A stretch of DNA of 64,000 nucleotides from Planctomycetales bacterium ZRK34 (lineage in GTDB: Bacteria > Planctomycetota > Phycisphaerae > Phycisphaerales > Zrk34): contig CP050848.1 of NCBI GenBank assembly GCA_014873095.1, forward strand, positions 124,001 to 188,000, in the 5' to 3' direction. Positions 50,582 to 58,735 of the stretch are shown piece after piece. The notes under the pieces are model-generated. The model searched no databases. It saw nothing but the letters and a program-made list of their open reading frames with translations, and had not been told where the DNA came from. The position numbers and the translations under genes are program-made. Within the stretch, counting starts at the first letter, position 1. Every line of letters starts with the position of its first letter.

Positions 50582-52378
50582 GTGGTTGACTACAATCTAA
50601 TCAAAGATCTCGAAGATGACGCTTTGGCCAGCAGTGCCCTGCTGACCGAGGCGGAAGAAATTGGCGCCGAGATGGACCAGTTCCTCGGCGAAGATGTCAG
50701 CGAATTCACGCGCGGCACCATCCTCAAGGGCAAGGTCGTCGGATTCGCCGGCGACGACGTCGTGCTCGATGTCGGTTTCAAGAGCGAGGGCCTGGTCAAC
50801 AAGGGCGAGTTCGACGATTTCGATCAGATCAAGCCCGGCGACGAATTCGAAGTGCTCCTCGAAGCCATCGAAGCTGAGAACGGCGAGATCGCCCTGTCCA
50901 AGCGCAAGGCCGACCGCATCCGCGGTTGGGAGCGCATCATCAGCGAGAACGAAGAAGGCGACGTCGTCGAAGGCAAGGTCATGCGCAAGATCAAGGGCGG
51001 CCTGCTCGTCGACATCGGCGTGCCGGTCTTCCTGCCCGCTTCGCAGGTCGACATCCGCCGCCCCGCCGACATCGGCGACTACATCGGCAAGAGCATTCAG
51101 GCCAAGATTCTGAAGATCGACACCGAGCGTCGCAACATCGTGATCTCACGCCGCAAGCTCGTCGAAGAAGACCGCGCCGAGAAGCGCGAGAAGCTGCTGT
51201 CGACGCTCAACGAAGGCGACCTGGTTCAGGGCGTCGTCAAGAACATCGCCGACTTCGGCGCGTTCGTCGACATCGGCGGTCTCGACGGCCTGCTGCACGT
51301 CACCGACATGTCGTGGGGCCGCGTGAATCACCCCTCCGAAATGCTCTCGATCAACGACAAGATCGAAGTCAAAGTCCTCAACATCGACCGCGAAAAAGAG
51401 AAGATCGCCCTCGGGCTCAAGCAGCGTGAAGTCAACCCGTGGGAAGAGATCGAATCCAAGTACCCGGTCGGCTCCCGCGTCAAGGGCGAAGTCGTCAACA
51501 TCGTCAGCTACGGTTCCTTCGTCAAGCTCGAAGACGGCATCGAAGGCCTGGTCCACATCTCCGAAATGTCGTGGACGCGCCGCGTGAATCATCCGTCCGA
51601 AATCGTCGCGATGGGCGACGAGGTCGAAGTCGTCGTGCTCGACATCAACAAGGACAAGCAGGAAATCAGCCTGGGCATGAAGCAGGCCGAGGCCAATCCG
51701 TGGGACACCGTCGCCGAGAAGTACCCGCCCGGGACGGTCATCGAAGGCACGGTCCGCAATCTCACCAACTACGGCGCGTTCGTCGAGATCGAGCCCGGCA
51801 TCGACGGCATGCTGCACGTGTCGGACCTGTCGTGGACCAAGAAGGTCGCCCATCCCAACGAAGTGCTCAAGAAGAGCGACAAGGTCAACTGCGTCGTGCT
51901 GGAAGTCGACCAGGACAAGCAGCGCGTCAGCCTCGGCGTCAAGCAGCTTTCCGAAGACCCGTGGATCGAGGCCATCCCGACCCACTACCAGCCCGGCATG
52001 GTCGTGCACGGCCAGGTCACCAAGATCACCAACTTCGGCGTCTTCGTCGAACTCGAAGATGATCTCGAAGGCCTGCTGCACATCTCCGAACTGTCCGAAG
52101 AGAAGATCGAAAACCCGCAGGACGTGGTCAAGGTCGGCCAGGACCTCGAGGTCAAGATCCTCCGCGTGGACATCGAAGAGCGCAAGATCGGCCTGTCGCT
52201 GAAGCGTGCCCAGGCCGGCGCCGACACCGCCGAAGCCCTGGAGCAGGCCAACCGCCCCGACCGTCCGCGCCCGGCGCGTGGCGGCATGGACGCCGACGCC
52301 TCCATCCTCGGCACCGACAAGATCAGCTTCGGCCCCGGCGGCGCCAAGGGCGCCGGCGGCGAGCGGGAAGAAGACTGA
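50582..52378 (+). CDS. rpsA: 30S ribosomal protein S1
   Basis: 598 aa from GTG 50582, chosen because AAAGGA lies eight bases upstream; an in-frame GTG at 50543 lacks one. Six S1 RNA-binding OB-folds start near residues 41, 125, 210, 295, 382 and 469. Repeats 3-6 carry the full FG[AV]FV...GLLH[VI] pattern (GAFVDIGGLDGLLHVTDMSWGRV). The C-terminal tail (about 550-598) is Gly/Pro/Arg-rich. The protein binds mRNA upstream of start codons and helps the 30S subunit initiate. The acidic N-terminus (IKDLEDDALASSALL) is compatible with ribosome docking through S2. Strong intrinsic terminator downstream, so it appears monocistronic. Confidence 0.97.
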   Translation: MVDYNLIKDLEDDALASSALLTEAEEIGAEMDQFLGEDVSEFTRGTILKGKVVGFAGDDVVLDVGFKSEGLVNKGEFDDFDQIKPGDEFEVLLEAIEAENGEIALSKRKADRIRGWERIISENEEGDVVEGKVMRKIKGGLLVDIGVPVFLPASQVDIRRPADIGDYIGKSIQAKILKIDTERRNIVISRRKLVEEDRAEKREKLLSTLNEGDLVQGVVKNIADFGAFVDIGGLDGLLHVTDMSWGRVNHPSEMLSINDKIEVKVLNIDREKEKIALGLKQREVNPWEEIESKYPVGSRVKGEVVNIVSYGSFVKLEDGIEGLVHISEMSWTRRVNHPSEIVAMGDEVEVVVLDINKDKQEISLGMKQAEANPWDTVAEKYPPGTVIEGTVRNLTNYGAFVEIEPGIDGMLHVSDLSWTKKVAHPNEVLKKSDKVNCVVLEVDQDKQRVSLGVKQLSEDPWIEAIPTHYQPGMVVHGQVTKITNFGVFVELEDDLEGLLHISELSEEKIENPQDVVKVGQDLEVKILRVDIEERKIGLSLKRAQAGADTAEALEQANRPDRPRPARGGMDADASILGTDKISFGPGGAKGAGGEREED

Positions 52379-52407
52379 TCCGTCTTGTCGACAACCTGAT
52401 CCGTTAC

Positions 52408-52440
52408 GGGACGCGCCCCGCGGCGCGTCCCTTTTTTTAT
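52408..52440 (+). terminator. Intrinsic terminator of rpsA
   Basis: A 10-bp perfect GC-rich stem (52408-52417 with 52422-52431), CCGC loop and seven T (52432-52438), 30 bases after the stop codon. Confidence 0.93.
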
Positions 52441-52738
52441 TTGCGCCCCCGATATACCAATCCGGACATGCACGATGTGCCGTAAGCGCACCACGGCGCC
52501 ACGACCGCACGTAAATAATTTTCCCACGCATTTCTAAGCGTTTTTTTGTTATTCCTTGGAAAACTTTTATTTACAAATATACCGGCAATTCGTGCGGCGC
52601 GACTGGCACGGCAGTTGCATTTGAAACCACGACTAGCGCATCACCGCCGCACCTCCATGTCGGGGGCATGCGCGTCGAGGTTCATCGTAAAACCCTCGAA
52701 ATGGCCGGATTATCAACACATTTACAGGAGACGGTGAC
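52441..52738. other. Intergenic region with the sigma-54 site of the PEP-CTERM gene
   Basis: About 300 bases without a gene. It includes an AT-rich stretch (52530-52580) upstream of the sigma-54 promoter at 52604-52619, as would suit DNA bending between an activator site and the promoter. Confidence 0.5.
52604..52619 (+). promoter_or_regulatory. Sigma-54 promoter of the PEP-CTERM gene at 52739
   Basis: TGGCACG-N4-TTGCA is a perfect match to the sigma-54 consensus, with GG and GC at the right spacing. It sits 120 bases before the ATG of a PEP-CTERM protein. Exosortase/PEP-CTERM systems in other bacteria are often linked to RpoN and the PrsK/PrsR regulators. Confidence 0.75.
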
Positions 52739-53425
52739 ATGTTATTACATGGATTAAGATGCTCTCTGGTTATCGCATGTGCGATGGCGGCGCTGCTCGG
52801 CGGCACGCTTCGCGCGGACACGGTGTTCGAAACACTCAACGGCGGGTTTACACCCGGCAACTTTTTCTGGGCCGCCGACGACACGGGCTGGTACTGGACG
52901 CCGTCCATGAATGTCGACCTGGTCGGCATTCAGACCAAACTGGCCACCAACACCAACATCAACAACAACTTCACCTTCACCACGACGGTCTACACGGACC
53001 GCCCGGACAACGGCGGCATGGTGCTTGATTCATTCACGTGGAACGGCACCGCCTTCGTGGATGGTCCGTGGCTCGGCGGTAGTTTCAGTTCGCCGCTGAG
53101 CCTGACCGGCGGCACCACGTACTTCCTGGGGTTCAGCGGCTGGCTTGCCGCTGTCACTGGAAGCGGCGGAGCCGGCGTCATGATGGTCGGCCCGGCGGAC
53201 TCCTCCGGCAACGCCACCGCGGGCACCACGCTGCTCGACGGCTGGATCAGCGGCTCCGGCAATCCTGGCAGTTTCGACACGCCGTATGCGACCGGCTCGT
53301 GGCCGAACACACCGATCCTCCGCTTCATCGCCGCCGATTCGAGCACCATTCCCGAGCCCGCCGCCGCCTCGTTGATCGGTCTGCCGGCGCTGGCGATGGC
53401 GATGCGTCGCCGCCGCAGGGGTTGA
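52739..53425 (+). CDS. PEP-CTERM surface protein, sigma-54 controlled
   Basis: 228 aa, ATG 52739 with CAGGAGACGGTGAC upstream. Signal peptide about 1-27 (LVIACAMAALLGGTLRA). The body (about 28-200) is a beta-rich domain with Asn/Thr-rich strands (TKLATNTNINNNFTFTTTVY) and GTTYFLGFSGWLAAVTGS, resembling choice-of-anchor R-like domains, though I cannot assign it with certainty. The tail IPEPAAASLIGLPALAMAMRRRRRG is a PEP-CTERM signal. The perfect sigma-54 promoter upstream sets it apart from the other sorted proteins in the window. The DUF4139-like gene follows 165 bases later. Confidence 0.85.
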   Translation: MLLHGLRCSLVIACAMAALLGGTLRADTVFETLNGGFTPGNFFWAADDTGWYWTPSMNVDLVGIQTKLATNTNINNNFTFTTTVYTDRPDNGGMVLDSFTWNGTAFVDGPWLGGSFSSPLSLTGGTTYFLGFSGWLAAVTGSGGAGVMMVGPADSSGNATAGTTLLDGWISGSGNPGSFDTPYATGSWPNTPILRFIAADSSTIPEPAAASLIGLPALAMAMRRRRRG

Positions 53426-53589
53426 ATACGCCCGGCGCTTCGCGGTTCAAATTCAATACACTTCCCCACGACGGAGCGCGCCCTTGGCGAACTCCGTCAT
53501 TTTTCATCTACAATGATTCGAACGCCGCCCGTCCGCGTGCGTCATGTCTTGTGGGAATCGATCGCATGAATCATTGCAGGAGCCGCCCC

Positions 53590-55668
53590 ATGTCCAGCAT
53601 CACCCAACGTCTGATCTGCGTCCTCGCCGTCGTCTGCCTGCCGCTGATCGCCGGCGCCCAGGACAAACCGCAGGCCGATCTGCCCGTCACCCGGGCCGTC
53701 CTGTTTTCCAGCGGCGTGGGGTACTTCGAGCACACCGGAGCCGTCACCGGCAACACCTCGATGCCGCTGAACTTCAAGGCCGACCAGATCAACGACGTGC
53801 TCAAGTCGATGGTGCTCATGGACACCGGCGGCGGCAACGTCACCAGCGTGTCGTATCCCTCGCAGGAACCTGTCGAACGCGCCCTGCGCAGCTTCGGCGT
53901 CGACATTTCCGGTGATCCATCCCTGCCCGAGTTGCTCGATCAGCTGCGCGGGGCGAAGGTCGTCGTGCAGGCGCCGGACAACATCGCCGGCTCGATCCTC
54001 AGTGTCGAAACGCGCACCAAGATCGTGGGCGATCCGCCGACCAAGATCGAAGAACACCTGCTTACCCTCGTGACCGATCGCGGCATTCGCACTGTCGGGC
54101 TGGATTCGGTTCAGAGCCTGACGCTTGCGGACCCGAAGCTGCAACAGGAACTCAACCAGGCGTTGAGCCTTCTGGTGCAATCACGCGACAAGGACCGCAA
54201 GCCGGTAAACATCAAATTCGAAGGCGAAGGCAAGCGGAATGTCCGCATCGGTTACCTGGTCGAAACACCCGTGTGGAAGACGTCGTACCGGCTGGATCTG
54301 TCGCAGGAAAAACCGCTGATGCAGGGTTGGGCGATCGTCGAGAACACCTCCGACAGCGACTGGGAGGACGTCAGTCTGTCGCTGGTTTCGGGGCGGCCGA
54401 TTTCGTTCGTGATGGACCTGTACACGCCGATGTTTGTTCCGCGGCCGGAGGTCAAGCCCGAACTGTACGCCTCACTGCAGCCGCGCCGCTATGAGGGCGG
54501 CATCGAGGCGGAAGAGAAGATCGCCGAACTGCGTCAGAGCAACCGCCGCAAGGGTGTGGCGATGGACAAGCCCGCCGCGCCGCGGGCCGCCATGGCCGAT
54601 GCGATCACCGGCGGCGGGGCTCTGTTTGCCGGGCGCGGCATGGCCAAACAGCAGGCCGAAGCCCAGGATCTGGCGTTGGATCGTGGCGTGCAGTCGGTCG
54701 CATCGGCCGGCGATCTCGGCGAGCTCTTCGAGTACACACTGCAGCACCCGATCAGTCTCGCCCGCCGCCGCTCGGCCATGCTGCCGATCATCAATCAACC
54801 CATCGACGCGGAGAAAGTCAGCATCTACAACCAGTCCGTGCTCGACAAGCACCCGCTCAACGGCGTCTGGCTCACCAACGACACCGGCCTGAAAATGCTC
54901 TCCGGCCCGGTGACCGTCTTCGACGGCGGGGCCTACGCCGGCGACGCGCAGATCGGCCACCTCGCTCCCAACGACAAGCGGCTGCTCAGCTACGCGGTCG
55001 ACCTGGCCGTAACGGTCGATCCGTCCGTCCGTTCCAACGATGAAATCACTGCCGCCAAAATTGTCCGCGGCGTCCTGCACATATCGCGCCGCCACACCTA
55101 CGAACAGACCTACACCATCGCCTCCAAGGCCCCGGTCAAGCGCACCATCATCATCGAACATCCCTTCGTCAACGGTCGCAAGTTGCTCGAACCCGACAAG
55201 GCCGCGGAAAAGACCCCCCAGCTCTACCGCTTCCGCGTCCCGCTCGAAGCCAACCAGACCGGCAAATTCACCGTCAAGGAAGAACAGCCGATCTCGCAGA
55301 CCATCGCCCTGCTCAGCTACAACGCCAACGCGCTGGGCGTCTACCTCAATCAGAAGCAGATCGATGCCGAAGTCCGCAACGCGCTGGCCAAGGCGATCCA
55401 GATGAAGCAGCAGATCAACGCGCTGGAGTCCAAGCGCAACGACCTGCAGCGCCAGCTCAACAATATTCAAAACGGCCAGGACCGCCTCCGCAAAAACATT
55501 CAGACCGTCGGGGCCGGGTCCACGCTCGGCCAGCGTTACCTGGCCAAGCTCTCGGCCGAGGAAGATCAGATCGAATCGCTCGACAAGCAGATCAAAAGCC
55601 TGAGCGATCAGATCGAAAAGCTCAACAACGAACTGGCCGACTACCTGAACAAACTCAACGTCGGATAA
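53590..55668 (+). CDS. DUF4139/mucoidy-inhibitor-like secreted protein with C-terminal coiled coil
   Basis: 692 aa from ATG 53590, with CAGGAG upstream and an immediate signal peptide (about 1-23, ending IAGAQ). Residues about 33-240 form an N-terminal beta domain (RAVLFSSGVGYFEHTGAV, FKADQINDVLKSMVLMD). Residues about 215-600 hold the DUF4139-like body, with VETPVWKTSYRLDLSQ, GWAIVENTSDSDWEDVSLSLVSGRPISFVMDLYTP and FEYTLQHPISLARRRSAMLPI. Residues about 600-690 are a Lys/Gln/Asn-rich coiled coil (QINALESKRNDLQRQLNN; LDKQIKSLSDQIEKLNNELA). Function is not established; relatives are tied to exopolysaccharide control. Its codon use and GC match its neighbours. Confidence 0.85.
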   Translation: MSSITQRLICVLAVVCLPLIAGAQDKPQADLPVTRAVLFSSGVGYFEHTGAVTGNTSMPLNFKADQINDVLKSMVLMDTGGGNVTSVSYPSQEPVERALRSFGVDISGDPSLPELLDQLRGAKVVVQAPDNIAGSILSVETRTKIVGDPPTKIEEHLLTLVTDRGIRTVGLDSVQSLTLADPKLQQELNQALSLLVQSRDKDRKPVNIKFEGEGKRNVRIGYLVETPVWKTSYRLDLSQEKPLMQGWAIVENTSDSDWEDVSLSLVSGRPISFVMDLYTPMFVPRPEVKPELYASLQPRRYEGGIEAEEKIAELRQSNRRKGVAMDKPAAPRAAMADAITGGGALFAGRGMAKQQAEAQDLALDRGVQSVASAGDLGELFEYTLQHPISLARRRSAMLPIINQPIDAEKVSIYNQSVLDKHPLNGVWLTNDTGLKMLSGPVTVFDGGAYAGDAQIGHLAPNDKRLLSYAVDLAVTVDPSVRSNDEITAAKIVRGVLHISRRHTYEQTYTIASKAPVKRTIIIEHPFVNGRKLLEPDKAAEKTPQLYRFRVPLEANQTGKFTVKEEQPISQTIALLSYNANALGVYLNQKQIDAEVRNALAKAIQMKQQINALESKRNDLQRQLNNIQNGQDRLRKNIQTVGAGSTLGQRYLAKLSAEEDQIESLDKQIKSLSDQIEKLNNELADYLNKLNVG

Positions 55669-55704
55669 ACCCGACGTGACCATTGGACCATAGCATCACG
55701 CCGC

Positions 55705-55733
55705 AGGCCCGGGCCCATTCCGCCCCCGGGTCT
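55705..55733 (+). terminator. Hairpin downstream of the DUF4139-like gene
   Basis: A 9-bp stem with one G-T pair (55705-55713 with 55725-55733) and 11-base loop, 37 bases past the stop. No T-run, so only a weak terminator candidate. Confidence 0.35.
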
Positions 55734-55797
55734 GTGGCCATCTGTCGCCGCAAATCGGTCAGATCGAACGCGATTTGTAAGCATTTCAAAATAATCG

Positions 55798-55826
55798 TTG
55801 ACAAATCCACGCTCGGCGTTTTCAAT
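55798..55826 (+). promoter_or_regulatory. Sigma-70 promoter for the PEP-CTERM gene at 55880
   Basis: Perfect -35 box TTGACA (55798-55803), 17-base spacer, and TTCAAT (55821-55826) as -10, about 54 bases before the start codon. Confidence 0.55.
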
Positions 55827-55879
55827 AAGTCAGTCGGGTTCTTTAACGATCGCAGCAAGATTTGGACACACGGAGATCG

Positions 55880-56452
55880 ATGATGGTTCATCGCACTTGG
55901 ATGATCGGAGCGGCTGTTGCGCTGCTGGGGATGACTTGCACCGCGAACTCCGCGTTTGCCCTGCTGACGGGCGACTACGTCGGCGGTTGGCACAACATCA
56001 CATTCGGCTCGACCGGCGATGCTTCGGCCAATGTGCAGATCACCGGCCCCACCGCCGTCACCGTCAGCCTCGACCTCGATGGCAATGTCTTCGGCGGATC
56101 GGATCCGACTCCGCTCGTGCTGATGGGCGCGATCCAGATGGACGGCAGCGTGCTCTTCGACGACGTGATGGGCCACCCGACCTACGGTGATGTCAGCGGC
56201 GCGTCGATCTCACCGACCGGTGATGTCTCCGCGATCGGCGTGAACGTCCCCGCAGTCTTCATCGACACCTTCGAACTCGGCGGCGGATTCACCACGGAAG
56301 AACACGCCGACCTGACCTACATCGTCACGTTCACCGACACCTCCACGGCCAACGGCACCATCACCCTCGACCGCGTCCCCGAGCCGGCCGCCCTCGCCGT
56401 GCTGTCAGTCGGCGCCGCCCTGCTGCCGACCCGCCGCCGCGCGACACGCTGA
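55880..56452 (+). CDS. PEP-CTERM surface protein, unknown function
   Basis: 190 aa from ATG 55880; a second ATG at 55883 is better spaced from CGGAG (55871-55875). Signal peptide about 1-30 (MIGAAVALLGMTCTANSAFA). The body (about 31-165) is one small beta domain (LLTGDYVGGWHNITFG, AVTVSLDLDGNVFGG, ADLTYIVTFTDTSTANGTITL), with no enzymatic motif. The tail VPEPAALAVLSVGAALLPTRRRATR is a PEP-CTERM signal. It is convergent with the sugar isomerase gene; a perfect hairpin lies between. Confidence 0.85.
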   Translation: MMVHRTWMIGAAVALLGMTCTANSAFALLTGDYVGGWHNITFGSTGDASANVQITGPTAVTVSLDLDGNVFGGSDPTPLVLMGAIQMDGSVLFDDVMGHPTYGDVSGASISPTGDVSAIGVNVPAVFIDTFELGGGFTTEEHADLTYIVTFTDTSTANGTITLDRVPEPAALAVLSVGAALLPTRRRATR

Positions 56453-56483
56453 ATCTTCAGCCAACTGTAATAACCACACTATG

Positions 56484-56505
56484 GCACAGCCGCCCCCGGC
56501 TGTGC
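56484..56505. terminator. Hairpin between convergent genes
   Basis: A 9-bp perfect stem (56484-56492 with 56497-56505) and CCCC loop, 32 bases after the PEP-CTERM stop and 27 bases from the isomerase stop. Likely a shared bidirectional terminator; only short T-rich stretches flank it. Confidence 0.55.
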
Positions 56506-56531
56506 TGTAGTTTGCACCCGCTACGGCTGAA

Positions 56532-57353
56532 TCAAACGCCGTACACGCGGTTGAGGTAATCAATCGCCTCGCGGGCGATCGTCGGGGCGTCGGGGTCGTA
56601 CTTGAAGACTTCGACACTGACGTAGCCTTCGTAGCCAACCTCACGCAGCACGGCGGCGATGGGTGTGTGATCGACATCGCCGGCGCCCGGGCCGCGCAGG
56701 TTCGGGTCGTTGGCGTGGAAGTGCGCCAGGTGCGGGGCTGACTCGCGGATGATGTCCGGAATCGGTTTGTCCTCGGCGCTCATGGCTTTGACGTCCAGGT
56801 GCAGGCGGCAGGCGGAACTGCCCACCGCTTCGATGAGTTTGACCGTTTCGGCGGCCGACGTCAGAAAGTTCGTCTCGGCCTCGCCCAGCGGTTCCAGGGC
56901 GATGGTCACATCCAGCGGCTCGGCGACCTCGCAAATCGCCTTCAGCGCGTCGGCCGCATGACCGAACGCCTCGTCGTAGCTCTGGCCGTCGGCGATGTTC
57001 CGCTGCTTGGGCGAACCCCAGACCATGATGTTGCCGCCCATCGCGGCGCAGAGTCGCGCCAGGTGCTGGGCGTATTCGACGGTGTGCTGGCGCACGGCCG
57101 CATCGGGTGTTGTCAGGTGAAGGGTCGGCCCCTTGGGTCGCACCAGCAACCAGTGCAGCCCGATCACATCGAGCCCGGCTTCGCGCGCGACCAATCCAGC
57201 CGCCTCCGCCTGCGACTCGTTGAGCGTCAGCGGGTCTTCATCGAGCGTGAACGGAGCAATTTCAATCCCGGTGTAACCGGCCGCGGCGATGTCCTCACAC
57301 GCCTGTTGCAGCGGCCAGTTCTGATACGTCTCGTTGCAGATCGCAAACTTCAT
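56532..57353 (-). CDS. Sugar phosphate isomerase/epimerase (AP endonuclease 2-type TIM barrel)
   Basis: 273 aa from ATG 57353, which overlaps the TGA of the upstream PQQ-like gene by four bases. TIM-barrel pattern of the IolE/hydroxypyruvate-isomerase group: MKFAICNETYQNWPLQQACEDIAAAGYTGIEIAPF, IGLHWLLV, MVWGSPKQRN, VTIALEPLGEAETNFL with metal-binding Glu, RLHLDVKAM, LAHFHANDPN and GYVSVEVF. It isomerises or epimerises a sugar or keto acid with a divalent metal. Relatives are commonly placed beside Gfo/Idh/MocA or PQQ-type genes for sugar breakdown. Cytosolic. The coupling to the PQQ-like propeller gene suggests a common pathway. Confidence 0.92.
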   Translation of the reverse strand: MKFAICNETYQNWPLQQACEDIAAAGYTGIEIAPFTLDEDPLTLNESQAEAAGLVAREAGLDVIGLHWLLVRPKGPTLHLTTPDAAVRQHTVEYAQHLARLCAAMGGNIMVWGSPKQRNIADGQSYDEAFGHAADALKAICEVAEPLDVTIALEPLGEAETNFLTSAAETVKLIEAVGSSACRLHLDVKAMSAEDKPIPDIIRESAPHLAHFHANDPNLRGPGAGDVDHTPIAAVLREVGYEGYVSVEVFKYDPDAPTIAREAIDYLNRVYGV

Positions 57354-58636
57354 TGAATCTCCAGGCATTTGAGCGTCTTTTGATTACGAATCACCAGCAG
57401 GCCGTCCGACAGCGCCATCGGCGCCCAGATGTCGTTGCCGCGCTGCGAATCGAGTTCGAACACCTTGGCGCGCGACACTTCGTTGTACTTGGTCGAATCG
57501 GGCTTGATGAGATAAATGTCGCCGTTCTGTCCGTCGAGCACGATGAACCGATCACCGGCCAGCATCACCGCGCCGCGGTCCATGTTCGGGTCTTCACCGG
57601 TGCGCCAGATGATCTTGCCGGTGTTGGGGTCGATGCAGGCGAATCCGCCGTCCTTCATCGTCCGCCGGCGAAGCGTGGCGTTTTCGTTGATGTTGGCGTA
57701 GAGAAAACCGTCGTACTCGATGGCGGGGTGAATCTGAGCGCCGCTCTTGAGACGGAACAGCTCTTCGACTTTGAATGAATCACCCGCCGAGGTGACGCGG
57801 ATCATCACGGAACCTGCGTCGTATCCACCGGTCACGAAGATGCGCTGCCCGTCGGACAGAACCGTCGGCGCGGGGATCGGCCAGTTGCAATCGGGGTAGC
57901 CTTCGTACTTCCACAGCGTCTTGCCCGTGTCCGGGTCGACGAAGGCGAGCACCTTATTGGCAAGTTGCATGATGCCCTGCTTGCCGGCGACGGTTCTAAT
58001 AATCGGCGAAACGTAGTAATCCCCGCCGAAGGCTTCGGATTCCCACACGACCTTGCCGGTCTTCGCGTCGAAAGCGACCAGGCCCGGCGTCTCGGCTTTG
58101 GTCGGGGCGGCGATAACCATCCCCTTGTACAGCAGCGGCGACTGGGCGAAGCCCCACTTCAGGTCGCCGCGCGGATACTGCTCGGCGAGATTCACATGCC
58201 ACAGCGGCTGATGCGTCTTGCGGCTGATGCAGTAGAGATTGCCGAACCCACCAACGGTGTACACCGCCTCGTCGTCGACCGTCGGCACGGAGCGCGATCC
58301 GTAATGCGAAAGTCGCCCCTTGGCATCGTAGCGGTACGACCAGAGTTCTTTGCCCGTGTTCAGATCGAGCACGCGAAGCACGTCGGCTTCGTCCATCACG
58401 CGATCGAGAATGAACACCTTGCCATCACGAATCGCTGCCCCACCGAAGCCCGGGCCCACGTCGATGGACCATTTGACCTTCGGCCCGCCGGCCGGCCACT
58501 TCGCAGCGACCTTCTCCGTCGACACCGCATCGCGATTGGGTCCGAGAAACTGCGGCCATTCGCCGGCAAAACCCACCCCTGTAAAAACCAACAGCATCAC
58601 GAATCCGGTCACAATACGGTGCAGCGCATGGTGCAT
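57350..58636 (-). CDS. Secreted PQQ-like beta-propeller protein
   Basis: 428 aa, ATG 58636 with AAAGGAG upstream. Signal peptide about 1-24 (GFVMLLVFTGVGFAG). The start EWPQFLGPNRDAVSTEKVAAKWP is the usual opening of outer-membrane-assembly-like/PQQ propellers. Blades follow, each with GKxLWxY-type ends (DLNTGKELWSYRYD, DAKTGKVVWESEAFGG, DPDTGKTLWKYEGYP, DPNTGKIIWRTGEDPN). No dehydrogenase active site or heme site is evident, so it is probably a binding/scaffold propeller instead of a quinoprotein enzyme. Overlaps the isomerase gene. Planctomycetes have many such exported proteins of unknown role. Confidence 0.9.
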   Translation of the reverse strand: MHHALHRIVTGFVMLLVFTGVGFAGEWPQFLGPNRDAVSTEKVAAKWPAGGPKVKWSIDVGPGFGGAAIRDGKVFILDRVMDEADVLRVLDLNTGKELWSYRYDAKGRLSHYGSRSVPTVDDEAVYTVGGFGNLYCISRKTHQPLWHVNLAEQYPRGDLKWGFAQSPLLYKGMVIAAPTKAETPGLVAFDAKTGKVVWESEAFGGDYYVSPIIRTVAGKQGIMQLANKVLAFVDPDTGKTLWKYEGYPDCNWPIPAPTVLSDGQRIFVTGGYDAGSVMIRVTSAGDSFKVEELFRLKSGAQIHPAIEYDGFLYANINENATLRRRTMKDGGFACIDPNTGKIIWRTGEDPNMDRGAVMLAGDRFIVLDGQNGDIYLIKPDSTKYNEVSRAKVFELDSQRGNDIWAPMALSDGLLVIRNQKTLKCLEIQ

Positions 58637-58735
58637 GGCAAGGCTCCTTTGCAGGGATTGTAACCACCGTCACGGCCTGCGTCACTGGTCAGCGAGAATT
58701 CACCCAATAAGCTCGCGGACCGACCAAACTCGCCG

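Noticed and set aside
51146-52531. 461-codon minus-strand frame opposite rpsA
   Set aside because: It is the antisense shadow of the S1 repeats (Asp/Val/Leu-rich, periodic) and has no ribosome site; rpsA is certain.
54472-55683. 403-codon minus-strand frame opposite the DUF4139-like gene
   Set aside because: Shadow of the coiled-coil region; no independent evidence.
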